Of a stretch of 64,000 nt of DNA, positions 21,451 to 33,759 are shown piece by piece; the stretch's first letter is position 1, and every line of letters starts with the position of its first letter. The stretch is taken from NCBI GenBank assembly GCA_030704615.1, contig CM060731.1:23312001-23376000 (forward strand). The letters run 5' to 3'. The position numbers and the translations under genes are program-made. The stretch comes from Takakia lepidozioides. Taxonomy: Eukaryota > Streptophyta > Takakiopsida > Takakiales > Takakiaceae. The notes beneath the pieces are model-generated. The model did no database searches. It was given only the letters and a program-made list of their open reading frames with translations, and had not been told where the DNA came from.

Positions 21451-24310
21451 GCTGCTGCCCTCTTTCTAACCACTTTTGGCAAACCTTCAAGCACTTAATA
21501 AGGCCCCGCTCATATCTGCTATTTTTCAGGGCAGAATCCCTGGCTAAACTGAGGCCCAACAAACGACATTTATCCAACTTATTGAGAAAAGATAAGGTCG
21601 GTGAGAGAAAGGGGGAAGTGGAAGACGACCAACACAATTTGAGAGCATCTAGACTAGACTGATCAGAAAGAATACTGATGTTCATCCTGCAAAGCCCCCA
21701 GCCCCGGGCCCTAGGTCCAGGAGACGAAGTCGCGCCGAGATCTCTGCATGATCAAAGTTTGCGAGGACAGGACCCATAGGCAAGTATCGGAACCAAGAGA
21801 CAAGGGAAGAAGAAATAAATGCGGTCGAGCCTTGCCATGCACAGACCCGGCGGAGCCCGATTGTTGGTCCAAGAGAAGGCTGTAGAAAGGGGAAAGGCAT
21901 AGCTGTCTGCAAGGCCACACATAGAATAAGTGCCTCCCATTCAGAAGCCTCTGCCGAGGCAAGGCCAGAATCATGAGCCCCCATCCTATCCTCAAGGACA
22001 CTGTACGCATCAACCCGCATCATTGAATCCCTTAAGGACTCCAAGTCACGCAAGAAGAGACAAAGGGAAGAATAGATAGGCTGACCAGGCAAGCTGTGCC
22101 TCCCCGGGAGCCCGCATAGGTGGGGTTCCACCAAGCAGCCTGGTGAGGCCATAGCTGATTCCCAAGACCGTTTATTTTAAGCGAGTTCAACTTATGTTCG
22201 TGTAAAAAGATAATTGAGGGAGGGGAAAGTAAGGAAAGAAGCCATCTTTTAACTCTGGTTCGTTTGGGAACAGAGGGATTAGATCCAATCCCTCTTATGT
22301 TCCAAGAGTGAATATTAAAGTTCATGGAGGGTGAGCAGGCTCCAGGCTCAAGGGATCTCCTTGAATAGATGGCCTGTATATTTGGGCACAAAATTTAGTT
22401 CGCTTGTCATGAGGGGGAAGAATTGAGACCCAATGAAAGAGCGGAGAGCAAATCAGGTCACTATGAGAGATTTGCATGAAACCCACCCAAGATGGTCCAG
22501 CCTTAGCCCGCAGGCAGGGAGAGACACTGAATTGTCGTCTACTCCTTAAGGCAAAGGAGATCTGGGAGCCAGCAACATGAAAACCGAGGAGAAGAGAAAG
22601 GTCGAAGGCCACTAGCTCTCCTCTTTTTAGATCCTGTAGAGAGAGCTGTAAAGCAGGAAGGCTTCGAGGGGATTTCACAGCCATCAGGGCCAGACCTCTA
22701 CCTAAGGACGGAGGAGCATAGATGAAAAATGGGACAGTGAGAGGGATATCCGGAGAACCCCAACATAGACCAGATTTTCCAGGGACAATGTTGCAGACTT
22801 CTTTTGAGAGACGATGAGCTCCATCACAAGAAAGAGTTAGTGGGGAGGCAATTACCAGGGGAGGCGAGGGCCCAAAAGTTACCAGAGCTTGGGGAGAACC
22901 CCTTGGGGAGAACCCCTTGGGGTCGGGGGACAATCTGCCAGGGGGAGAATGAAATCATAATCCCCTTGAGAGCTCCTCACCACATCCCCCTCTTCAGAGA
23001 GGACTTGCTTACCCTTCAGGGAAGGCCGTAACAACTCCTTTTTTAGATTGAATGGCTTGAATAATCAAACACCCTGCCACCAACGCCGATGTGGCCGTAT
23101 CGTGTTCTGTAGAGTCCATGCAAGCTCCGAAATCAACTGGAATTTTGCCCCCCTTTGACCAGTTATCGTCTGTCAAAACATCCTTATTTCTAAGACAACA
23201 AGCACCTAAATAGTGGAGAAGGAAGAATGCTTACTGTTGTCTAATAGGAAAGAATCAAAATGGGCCTGAGAGCCGGACTGCAAAGACAAGTATGACACTT
23301 CAGACAAAAACAAGGACTGAGTCTTCGAGTAATCCCATCAACCTGATATAGGTAGTAGATAAATAAAGACTATTGATCGATCGATGTAAAAAATTTATTT
23401 GTTGTAGGCATGGCAGATCATGCAAAGTTGTTCCCATTAAACACAACAACCGTGATGAAGGGGCATACCAACGAGGGCAGTTTAATCACTTTTGGGACAG
23501 AGGCCGCCTCTGGCATGAGAACCACGATTCTTGGAGCTCATGTTTCACCAATACGACTGATGTTCGTCAAAGGACCCCAACCTGTTAATGCGGCAATCGT
23601 GGCATTACTCGCTTCCGGGTCGAAAACGCTTAGGCAACCAAGGTAGTCACCGAAACCAGCTCCGATTTCAGGAAGAGATGCCAGATACTGACAAGGAAGA
23701 TATGGCAACGCAATGATACGGGGGCGGCAAGTCACCCCATTCTTGTGTCCCCAATCCTGGGACCAGGGAAAAATGTGCACCTTATGCCTGGAAAGATGAG
23801 GGTTAAAGGCCAGAGCCCTTGCCGTCGCAGCCTGAGATTCAAACATAACGGCAAAGAAGCCCCTACCCATAGGCAGACAAAAGAGTTGGCAGATCTGGCC
23901 ACCCCCTCCCAGATGCTCGATGATCCACTCTTGGACCCAGTCACGGTCTTTAAGTTTACCAGGGAAGTGAAGAAGGATACCCCTACTCTGCATCTTACAA
24001 GTTTGCACTCTAACAATCTCATATCGAGCACCCAAACCTTGTCTTCTGCCTCAGCCATGACTGCCGAGTCCGGCCAAATGGCCATGTCCACAGGCTCTGG
24101 AGAAGACAATACTCTGGCTGGCCCTTTACCGAGCAGGGAAGGGAGCGTTGAGGAGGTGTCCTCCGAGGAACCATATTGCGAACTCCAACCACGGCCTCTC
24201 CCCTTGCCTCTGAAAAGAGAACCTCTTTTGCCGCGTCTCCCTGATCCCTCACCAAGGAAAGCCATCGCCACAAGAAAAGGCCTAGAAACCTGGTAGCAGC
24301 AGAACAACCA
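21451..24310 (-). mobile_element. LINE retrotransposon, part 1 (ORF1 and endonuclease), decayed
   Basis: An L1-type LINE on the minus strand. ORF1 remnants are at 24310-23540: a basic Gly/Arg start (RRGKRGSLFRGKGRGRG), then GILLHFPGKLKDRDWVQEWI..., the RNA-binding domain common in plant LINE ORF1. The endonuclease begins near 22346 with NIHSWNIRGIGSNPSVPKR and IIFLHEHK. It continues in another frame as SWTNNRAPPGLCMARLDRIYFF (about 21890-21810), and then QSSLDALKLCWSS... and VCQKWLERGQQ up to the CACTA junction. Several frameshifts and stops separate these pieces. The reverse transcriptase continues beyond the CACTA insertion at 15061. The 5' limit may lie further right, towards 25.06 kb. Confidence 0.82.
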
Positions 24311-25894
24311 ACGAAGCCAATACTACCTAACCAAGGGGACAAGATATGGAGGAGAAATAGAAGGGGAGCAAGGACTCCAGCCACCACATAAAACTTACGA
24401 GAAGAACCAAAGGCAGACAGATACAAAACAAGCACAAGACCAGAAGACCGCAAAACAAAACAACCTAGACAAAACAATCAGAGCAGAACCACCAGATAGA
24501 GACAGTGAGAAGATAATGTATGATAAACCACACTAGCAAGGAGATATTCACGATCTTCACTCCACACGAACAAAGGGAACCGAGCACTTCATTGCACAGG
24601 AGAAATAAAGGAGAAGGGCAGGAGCAATGAAGGAGCACGGCGACCAAGGAGAAGCCAGAGCAAAAGAGGATGAGAAGCTGATGACGAGGCCAATCAGCTG
24701 ATGATGGAGCTGGGCGAGAAGATGAGAAGGAAGAAAGTATGAAAGAAAGGCAGAACTACTGCAAGGAGAATCGGAGACAGAATAGCAGGAATTAATATAT
24801 ATAGCCACGGAGTTAAGGGCGGAGAGCATAGAAGAACGATGAGAGAGCAACTAAATCCTCAAGGAGAAGACAATGCGGCATAAAGAGCGACACTCTAACT
24901 CGTATACGCATAGAAGGAGCGAGAATGCGATGGTTGTGGACAGGGTGGGAAGGAGGTGATGGAGACGGACAAGAAACCGCAGAAAAAGCCAAGTCCCAGA
25001 CGAATACACACTCCGCGCATTGCGGAGCTACATTGCTCCAGTCGCTCGACCTTCTACAAATTAGAGAATGATATATCCTGCGGATCTGGTCATGATACTC
25101 ATACTTATACCAGTATCTAGAAAAATATACATCCACCAAATTATATAGACCAGACTGGTATAAAATATTTGTGATACATCTGGTACCAGGACCAGTCTTG
25201 TGTGTCCTGATCGTGATCCTGATTATTGACGTCATCTACAGTTTTTCACAATGTTTCTCAATTGTGGTTAAGTAGCTTGATTGCACTACACTAGGGCCAA
25301 TATGTGAAGTGGTGTTGAGTTTACATCCTTTAGTGATGTGGTTGCCTTAGGCTTTGAGAAAATCCACGGATTGGATGAATAAGTTGCATGCATGCTAATG
25401 AATCAGGTGGCCGCGGAGGAGGATGTAAAATAAAAGGGTGATTATGCATAGGGAAAAAGGATGAAAACGTTTATCATCAAAACTTGGACAAAAAGACACG
25501 TGGCGAGCAGTTTGGACCCTTCCAATAGTTTCTACCGCTTTGTAGGTATCTTACTAGACATAAAGGAACATTCAAATCACCTGCCAGTTTTTCAGTTTGA
25601 GGCCAAGTAAAAATACAGAAACTGCCACCTATAAATATTCTAGGCGGAATGGTCTGGGCAGATGACAATCTGCCAAGTACGCAGCCCGTTCAAATTTTTT
25701 GGCGGGATAGTACATAATAGTCTGAACTTACTCCCATCACCATGTTTCTCAGCTCAAATAGTCCAATACATGTATGGCTGCAACCGCTCCCATTGTCCAG
25801 AATCATTCCGCTGCTCATACTCCATGCTCCGTTGTCGGATTACAATTTTGCATCATGGCAGGGAAATACCACGGCTTAAGAATCATATGATTTC
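24311..25894. other. Intergenic, possible LINE 5' region then unknown sequence
   Basis: 24311-25060 is purine-rich on the plus strand and could be the LINE 5' untranslated region. 25060-25235 contains related short words (CTGGT.ATGATACTCATAC, ACTGGTATAAAATA) in both orientations. No gene is seen, and 25235-25894 includes the 3' flank of the reductase gene. Confidence 0.4.
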
Positions 25895-28665
25895 TCACTC
25901 CAACAATTTTCGATTCTTGAAGCAATCAACAGTTTCTTGGATTACTTCCTCCAATGGTTGGTATGAAAGTCCCAGATTCTGCAATTTTTGTGTATTGAGT
26001 GTGTAATATGGGGGCCTCGGTGTAGTCTCGTCAGCACATCTGAACACCCACCCAAACCCAATCTCAACTTCTGCTAGCCAGTAGGTCATAACCCAATCCA
26101 CAAGAAACTGGAATGACTCACTTGAGATGCAACAGGTGCAAAAATGCAGGTTGCACACTTCATTGAGTTTGTATAGAGAGGTGTTGGGTTTCCCTCGGAC
26201 ATTTCCACACATCAGAATCTTGGACTCATTTTGGTAGGCTTCCTACTATGTGGGGCTAAGAAGTCTCAGCTCCCATGCGAATAGGCCAGACAGGCTTTTC
26301 TTTGAGACGGTCTTACTCTCCTGGAAAGAAGGAATGTTGTTTGCCACAATTCAAATTCCTAACCACAATTACAATGATGCATGTATAGCCCCACTCTGCC
26401 AACTGAACTTGGCCAGGCCCGGCATTTTTCTACCTCCCTCTCTTAAATTTGCCTCTGCTCACCTCCTCGATCAATGTTGGTTAGGCACAGTTAGACACCA
26501 ACAATACCTGTGTAGATATCTCTATGTAGATAGAAAACACACTGTCAAACTAATTGGCTCCCTCAGATGACGTCCATAAGAAAGAACCTCCTAGGCCAAG
26601 GTGACCCTGCATACTCCCATGGTATTACAAGGTTGGCATATCCAATCTCCCCACTGATACAGGCCAGCAAGGAAGGGGGAGGAGAAAGTGACATACTTGG
26701 TGGGAATGGGATACGAGGGGTAAAGCTTGGTAAGAATGGCGATAAAATCAGAAGCACGAAGCACACAATTCGAACATATATACCGCCCAGTCGCATCTGG
26801 ATTCTCAAATACCAAAACATGTGCCAGTGCTACATCTATCACCCCTACCCAGCCATTAACTATGTTTGGATATGTCTTTGCGGTCCCTGCAACCACCCAT
26901 CAAATTGAAGCCATACTTTTGAGTCCTCTTATTCCGAAATTCACCACAACAGTATTCAATTCAGCCACGGACATCTCGGCAATAGAAAGTGGCCTACTAT
27001 GAGACTCACCAGAGAGGAAGTGAAGCAAAATCGCTGTGCTGCTGCTGGGAGAGGATTGCAGAAAGGGGCCACTGACACCGCTGGGGTTGACAACCACCAG
27101 GTCCAGGTCCTTCTCCTTTGCAAAATCCCATGCTGCCTTTTCCGCGAGTATCTTGGACAATACATACCATTGCTGCACCCCATCCATCCTTAACCAGTCA
27201 AATGGTCTACAACTCCCTCATTGTCATTTTCCTTGAAACGAGATCGACCGACAGACAGTCAGACCAGACACATGGAACAATGAAGAGACACAACTGTCGG
27301 AACAAGATGGAACAGGCAGACCCAAGGGCACCTTAGTTTCACGGCAATACTCAGCATCACTCCAAACACTCTCGTCGATGACAACATTGTCAGCCCGGTC
27401 ACGAAGGTAGCTGACTGCTGCCACGGATGATGTCAACACAATACGCTTTGTGCCTGCCTTGGCACATGAGTTCAACACATTCAATGTTCCCTTCACTGCT
27501 GGATCAATAAGCTGCACCTGAAACACCCGTCCATAACCCACTGTAAGCATTCAGTCTTCACTGTCCAGTGACCATCCAGCCAATCATGTTTTGGTTACCT
27601 AGATTCATTCTTAGCAACTAAAACCAAACTCACACTGGTACATTGAGATTAACCTACTGAAGGTAACCCTCCCATGTTTGAAAGTCCCAGATTACACTAT
27701 GTATCTTATATATTCTGTTATGCAAAATACTCCGGCGATTGATGCTGATAAATGTACATGGGACTCTGGTAGTCTCCAAGAGAAAAACCACACAGCAGCA
27801 ACGTACAAGCAACCGACCTAGCAAGGCATAGGTAGGACAAACCTGGGGATCTGTGATCTTGTCTTGAAAGAAGGGAGACGCAGTGTGGAAAACGCCATCG
27901 GCGCCTTCCACAACTTTATCGAAGCTTCCTGGAACCAAAAGATCGGCTTCGAACAGCTCCAACCGTTCATCGGCGCCTGGCAACTCTCTGATGTGCTGCG
28001 CTTTGTCTGAGTTCCCCCTTCCCCTAGTAAGCCTCACCTCTGCAGTGAAGTCTGGGATGTACATGTCTAACAGAACGCCCGACATAAGCATTGATGCGGA
28101 AGAATGCGGACTAACGTAGTCGACTTGCAGCATGGCTCAGAGTGAGTGACACACCAATCCCTTTTTGGGAACAATATACTCAACTCTGAAAGGTTATCTC
28201 TTCAAAAACCAAAGTGGGCTTATTGGGAACATTGTGGTGCATTACTCATTTGCAGCAATATTTGGGAGCAAGACAGTTTTCTTCTTGCAGGTACAGTGTC
28301 TCAAATTGTGGGCAACAGACGTGCTAGTCCCCGCCCAGCAACATTCACACCACTGACCATTCCAGGGGTTGTACAAGATTCACTCACTTTTATTGTAGTT
28401 GCAGGAAATCCCCAGTGTTACCCAAAATGATTCGACTTTGTAGACCCACACAACACAATCTGACCAAATCCCCTACCGGGAGCTGAAGATTCGATCAATC
28501 TGAATGCCAGATTGCACTAGCTGAAAACGAGACACAAGTGAATGCAGACTTACTTGGATCACGAACAGTGCCACGCACGGTGTAGCCACGCTCCAGTAGA
28601 AGCTTCACAAGCCAAGATGCGATGAAGCCCGTAGCTCCCGTGACAACGACTGTGCTTGGAGCCAT
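25895..28665 (-). CDS. CCR/DFR-like NADP-dependent short-chain reductase
   Basis: Extended SDR of the cinnamoyl-CoA reductase / dihydroflavonol reductase group, a cytosolic enzyme reducing a carbonyl or CoA thioester. Six exons are proposed: 28554-28665, 27843-28039, 27332-27517, 27010-27172, 26697-26886 and 25895-26039. All have GT-AG borders and total 993 nt, or 330 residues, which is normal for the family. The N-terminus has the nucleotide-binding [20 protein letters not shown]. The catalytic Ser lies in VLTSSVAAV (about residue 133) and the Tyr-Lys pair in WYVLSK (about 168 and 172). [19 protein letters not shown] and the C-terminal [19 protein letters not shown] are also family-typical. 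The NWYCYGK box of true lignin CCRs is replaced by QWYVLSK, so a CCR-like or related reductase with unknown substrate is more likely. No lesion is visible. Confidence 0.93.
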
Positions 28666-29385
28666 GGCTGGCGATGCAGCTGCTTATATCTACTCCTCAA
28701 CTTTCTCCACACAAATACTTCTCAGTACCCACAAACACCTTCCTCCCGAAAAAGCTCAATTATGCTTCGAGCGTATCTTCAACACTGCCGGCGACATATA
28801 GAGGTGAAGGAAGATGAATATAAATACACTGTGAGGAGTCAACGCTGTCAGTTTCCTCAGAACATGGAGTTGGTTACCATCCCTACCTCCTTCCTCGGCT
28901 CGCTTGAGTTGCAATCCTTTCTCGCCCAGAGCGGGTTTCTTCCCGAGTCCTCTGCAATTTCACGTGGGAAGAGTCACAGGAGGCAAATTCAATAGGGCCA
29001 TCTGTCGCTGATTGTCAACTCCAGGGGACCACCCTCTCCTTCCGCATGGAGAGAATCTTGGAGCCCGCACATGAGGCAACGGCTTGTTCGTAGCCTGACG
29101 CATCCACGAGGGGACCAGGTTTTTCCTCGTAACCACAACCAGTGCTGTTCCTGAAGCCCTGCTCAAAACAGTGTAACTTACTGAAAACACAACATGTCTT
29201 TCGTTGGTCTTTATAACCTGACCTCCCCTCCTTCGCTGCACATGGCAGCATCGGAGGTTTGTTTGTTCTGCCCTTCTTCTAAGGGTAGGGACTATCAGCT
29301 TGGTGAATTCACCCTTAACACTATATCATGGGTTATCAAACTTGAAAATTCATCCAATTTTTCTTAAGTTGTTCAACAAGCTGGA
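28666..29385. other. Upstream region of the reductase gene
   Basis: This stretch must hold the reductase promoter on the minus strand. A TATTTATAT run (minus strand, near 28812-28822) is a possible TATA box about 150 bp upstream of the ATG. No other gene is recognised. Confidence 0.4.
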
Positions 29386-31715
29386 ATTGTACCAGGGATG
29401 ATTTTGTTGCACACCGGCAGAAGGAAACATTTCAGAGAGAAGCTGATAAGCTTTGGGTTCAAATGCAGAATGAAGTTTTGCAGGAGTTCCATGAGCAAGG
29501 CTATACGTTGAACGAAAGCACATGACGGTTTGTCTGTAAAATCTTTCAACTTTGTGAGTTCTGGTTGGGGAATGGAGAGCGGAGAGGAGATCTCAGAGAT
29601 ATCTTGGTCATACTTCTCACCCCACTGGGTGTCGCAGGGTGCCTGCCTCTGCCATTTAACTATGTCATTATTGGTCAGAATGGCCAAGCTGTCCATAGAG
29701 AGTCTGAATGGGTGATCCTCATACTCAAACGAAGGAACCACAAATCTTGACCTGTCTAAAACTTGACTTGCCCCTACTGCATGCAACACCAGCTGCCAAA
29801 AGTAATTGCGACAACGGCACCCTGGCAGCCCTTTGTGCACTTTTCTGCCAGTCATCCCACCCTATGAGGTGCAGGACAGATTGGAGAGACTAAAAATATT
29901 CTGGTTCCTCCATAATAGATGTGCAATACTAAATTGTACATTAAAAGCAAAGGACGCATAGAATGTCATGTGACAGCTCCCACAAGCCAAACGCTACTTA
30001 TTCAGAGGTCTATTTATGCAGGGTGTGGAGGAAGCAAGGTGAAATATGAGCTTGACAAGAAGAGAGGTGTTATCAAGGTAATGTGCTCCTTTGGCCACCT
30101 ACCATCACGAATATCATGCTTTAACTAGGATATAGTGCTAAGTTGCTCTCTGTTTGGTTTATCACTTGTGGAAGTAGCCAATATCTTAATCTGGTTGTCT
30201 TGCACATGCCAGATCATATGCAAAGAACAAGTTGACAATTCTGCAAACTTCTCATTGACAAAACAAATCTTTCTAGTCTAGAAGCCATACTGAAGCTTCA
30301 CGTCACCTTGGTCTTTGCAGAATTTTCCTGGGGATGATAATTGAAGAAAGAACGTTTTCATGACACTTGTTGACAGAACGCTCAAAGAACTCATGGGACA
30401 AGAGAAAGCCGGACACAAGAAATAGAGTGGGGCCAGCAAGAGAGAAATGAATGAAATGAAATGGTGCTTTCTAACTGGAGTATTTGTGCTTTAAAAGAGA
30501 GAGAGAGTTGTGAAATCTTACCTTGAGCTGCTGGGAAAGGGTAGTCGTAACGAGCTGAAGGTAATCTGGAATGTCCATACCAGGCGGTGAGGTTGGATTG
30601 TAGAAACTTGTATTATCCATATTTAGTAGAGTCATTGGTGCCAGTAAGGAAGTAGTAAAGGGAATAACGGAAGAACTCATGAATACCTGCCTCTTTCCCC
30701 AGCATCTGGTGAATTTCTGGCTACGTTTGATCTTTGAAATTAGTATCCCATCTGCTGGGACAATGTGCTCATGTATGTGTGTATGTTGTCACTTCTGATA
30801 CAAATTACCAAACCACAACTGGAGCTGGAACCTCATATTTACTGTATAAGACAAGATCAGGAAACTGGCAATGACAACCTGCACGGATGGAGCCTCATGT
30901 GACTGAGTGCTTGTTTGCTCAGCTACCAGGCAGCTCTGGCAGTGACAACCTGCACGAATTGCTTGTGCCGTTAAAGGGAAGTTCCTAAACTCGTCAACCC
31001 TGAACTGGGGTTGGGGTGAGAAGGGAGAATGCCATGCAGTGCGCCCTAGAGTTCCTAAAGCCTCCAATGGAGTACCCGTGCTGCTCCTGGCATCCGTAAA
31101 AGTACTTTTGTAGCTCGTGACGACCTATAAATCACTGTTCAGATATTGAGTGACCTTCACTGGTATTGATCAACAGGGCCACACGAGGTGACAACAAAAG
31201 ACATCCCACACTGACTAACGACCCCTCCAGATCATCTCTGGATTGTCTGATCGCAAGGTCGCCATTCGGGAAGCAGGCTCTTCAGACCCATTGCTCACGC
31301 CCCCCAGGTCTCCAATTGTACGCGGGCATCAGTTGGGTTCAGTGTCACATCCTCAGTATCCTCCATCAGCTCTGAATGTGTAATCATCTTCTCCTCGTTA
31401 ACTACAACTTCTGGCTTTGGCTCTGGCGACCAGTGCCCATCTTTAAGCCCTGACGGAGAGTCATGGTGCCTAAGAATCTACAAAGACAAACCGGAAGCCC
31501 ATACTTTTCGCATTCTCCTCCTAACAATAACCTGTTGCATGCTCGTTGCATGCAAACCGGTTAACAATAGCTCTCAGTTGTGTTATGATGCTTACGTTCC
31601 CCATGTGCGATGGCCCTCTCACGCGAGCAGCAGATGCAGCACACAGCACCCAACTCAGATGCCTACACACTGGATGCACGCCGCCACAGCAAACCCCCTG
31701 AACGCACCTTGATCA
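29386..31715. repeat. Repeat arm related to 10.9-14.6 kb, mainly inverted
   Basis: 29411-29660 matches 13085-13337 directly. 29660-30780 matches 12145-11090 inverted. 30960-31210 matches 12775-12540 inverted. 31338-31515 and 31590-31700 match 13530-13710 and 14510-14620 directly. This copy is uninterrupted where the other is broken by a CACTA end, so it is nearer the original arrangement. It contains the GDSL-like relic at 30471-30680 (-) and no intact gene. Confidence 0.75.
30471..30680 (-). pseudogene. GDSL-esterase-like relic fragment, second copy
   Basis: Reads GMDIPDYLQLVTTTLSQQLK on the minus strand, nearly the same as the fragment at 11200-11400 (+). The catalytic blocks are absent. 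The call is tentative for the same reason. Confidence 0.4.
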
Positions 31716-32411
31716 ACACTTCCCTCCACCCAACCCCCTTGCACCTTCACGTTTGCTTCCATCTTTCCTTCCTGCAACCAACATCCGTCCAGACTTCTAT
31801 TACTGTCTCTCACAGAGACCCACAGAGACTTGGATGTGGCATACTGTCTGCCCAGTATTCATACAACCCATTACTTACCTTGATGCTGCTTAGCAGTGTT
31901 CTAAAGATCACTCCGGTGGATACTTTTCACTTGTTATTAGTATTTTTTTCTTTTTTTCTTTTGTTTCTTGTAAGAAAAATTTGCATTACTCTATTGATGG
32001 GATCTTTTTTGTTCTTTTTCTTTTTCCATATTGAAATGATAACTTTTTCAAGGAAGTTGTGGCATACTTTTTAGAAAAGCTAAATTGACGTGCAAAAGAG
32101 AAGCCAAAAGGATTCGAGACAAAATGTATATAAGGATGCAGTTTTCTGTTCTATTTTACACTTCATCCTTGACATTGCTCTCTCCAGGCTTCCTAGCTCG
32201 AGGTGTTTGTTCCTCAAACATAGTTTTGGTAGCGCGTTCTCTCTCCTATGGATCTTGCTCACTGCCGTTCGGTCTTTGCAATTGCTCATTAGTTTTGGTA
32301 GCTCTCTTCCTATCTGATTTTGCTCACTTGCGGGTAGTTTTGTTGCTCAATAGTCTTAGAATATAGCTCCTCTCATCAAGTTTTGGGGTGTGTAGTCTTA
32401 TATTGGTGGCA
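31716..32411. other. GDSL gene 5' flank
   Basis: The stretch includes pyrimidine-rich DNA (31940-32030). Downstream of a TATA box it has short repeated words (TTTTGGTAGC.C, TTGCTCA, about 32220-32345) within the likely 5' UTR. No other gene is seen. Confidence 0.45.
32127..32133 (+). promoter_or_regulatory. TATA box of the GDSL gene
   Basis: TATATAA lies about 285 bp upstream of the first ATG of an intronless gene. The position implies a 5' UTR of about 250 nt. Confidence 0.55.
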
Positions 32412-33602
32412 ATGGCAATCACTATGCATCGTATGATACAAAGAGGTGTGTTGTTACATTTGGTGATCTTAGCTTCGGCTTTCAATCCGGTCAAATCAGT
32501 TTGTCCATCGGGTGCCGTGTTCATGTTCGGAGACTCGCTTTCTGACACTGGAAATGATCAACTAGCATTTCCATCAAACCAACAAGTACACTTGAGCAGG
32601 CCTTACGGAGAAACATTTTTTGGACATCCAGCAGGTCGCTTTTCAAATGGGCGTATTGTGATTGATTTTGTCGCTCACGCCTTTGGACTGCCCTTCCTTA
32701 CCCCAATTCAAGCATATGTAACGAACTGTACAAACTCCAATTTTCGACACGGGATTAATTTTGCTTACGCTGGAGCTACTGCACGAAACGATGATTACTT
32801 GGTTCCATATCATCTCGAGCTCCAAGTTGAACAATTTTTGGATTTCAAAGCTAATGCAAAATCAAAACTGACAAGAGACGCGATACCCACTTCAGAAAAT
32901 TACGAAAATGGGCTATACATTATACACGCTGGGGGCAACGATTTCTCATATCAATATCTCCGACACATGGGACCTACAGAGGTCAGGAAACATATTGTGC
33001 CTCAATCGGTGGCTGCAGTTTCAGCTGCTACAGAGAATTTATACAACGCAGGGGCTCGACATTTTTTCATTTACAACAATCCTGCCGAAGGTTGCTCCAC
33101 TATTTTCCTCTCAAATTGGGGCACTCCCGAGGTTTCAAGAGATGAGCATGGTTGTTTGATTCCCTTCAATGAGGTTGTTTCAGCCTACAACGAGGGCTTG
33201 AAAAAGATGATTCATGATCTCCAGCAACGGCTTCCGGGAATTTCTATTCATTTCGGTCGATATTATGATATCAATGTGGACATTGTGAAGAATCCAGAAA
33301 AATATGGATTTCCGAAAGAGAATATATTCCAAGCGGCTTGTGGGTACGGACATCCGTACAATTTCAATTTGGATGCTATGTGCGGAAACATTAACGCAAC
33401 AGTGGGAGGGAAAGTTGTAGGTTTAGATGTATACAAATCTAGAGATCCCAACAATTATATTATGTGGGATGGAGTACACTTTACAGAGGCATTTTACAAG
33501 ATTATAGCAAAGTCGTTTTTGACAGGTGAATATTTAGAGCCGCCAACCAATTTCATGAGAGAATGCAAGTTGAACGGGGAATATTTTGGTAAAGGAATGT
33601 GA
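32412..33602 (+). CDS. GDSL esterase/lipase, intronless
   Basis: Plant SGNH/GDSL hydrolase, usually secreted, acting on ester bonds in lipids, cutin or cell-wall acetyl groups. The frame from the first ATG gives 396 residues, within the family's 350-400. A hydrophobic signal-type N-terminus (GVLLHLVILASAF) precedes block I, FMFGDSLSDTGN, with the catalytic Ser at about 42. Block II is INFAYAGATA, block III GGNDF, and block V WDGVHFTEAF, with the catalytic Asp about 353 and His about 356. Most plant GDSL genes have about five exons, so the lack of introns suggests a retrocopy or an intronless subfamily. A poly(A)-signal-like AATAAA lies near 33690. The gene sits at the outer end of a large inverted duplication, and its twin's C-terminus is visible at 54941-54967. 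No lesion is seen. Confidence 0.94.
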   Translation: MAITMHRMIQRGVLLHLVILASAFNPVKSVCPSGAVFMFGDSLSDTGNDQLAFPSNQQVHLSRPYGETFFGHPAGRFSNGRIVIDFVAHAFGLPFLTPIQAYVTNCTNSNFRHGINFAYAGATARNDDYLVPYHLELQVEQFLDFKANAKSKLTRDAIPTSENYENGLYIIHAGGNDFSYQYLRHMGPTEVRKHIVPQSVAAVSAATENLYNAGARHFFIYNNPAEGCSTIFLSNWGTPEVSRDEHGCLIPFNEVVSAYNEGLKKMIHDLQQRLPGISIHFGRYYDINVDIVKNPEKYGFPKENIFQAACGYGHPYNFNLDAMCGNINATVGGKVVGLDVYKSRDPNNYIMWDGVHFTEAFYKIIAKSFLTGEYLEPPTNFMRECKLNGEYFGKGM

Positions 33603-33759
33603 TCTATGTAACGCTCATGAATTGAGGATGGATCAGTTCTGTCCTAGGCTGTAGATTCCCAATTGTGTTTGAAATTGTGAAAAATTTAGAAATAAAAGTT
33701 AAAAAAAATAAAATTGTGCAATAAGATATAACATGCATTGTGATCTATCTGTTCTCTGA

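Noticed and set aside
21020-21685. A single 221-codon minus-strand protein
   Set aside because: It is a read-through from LINE coding sequence into the CACTA right end. The border at 21450 cuts it in two unrelated parts.
22804-23031. A small plus-strand gene in the LINE
   Set aside because: It is opposite LINE ORF1 sequence, with no start context or homology recognised.
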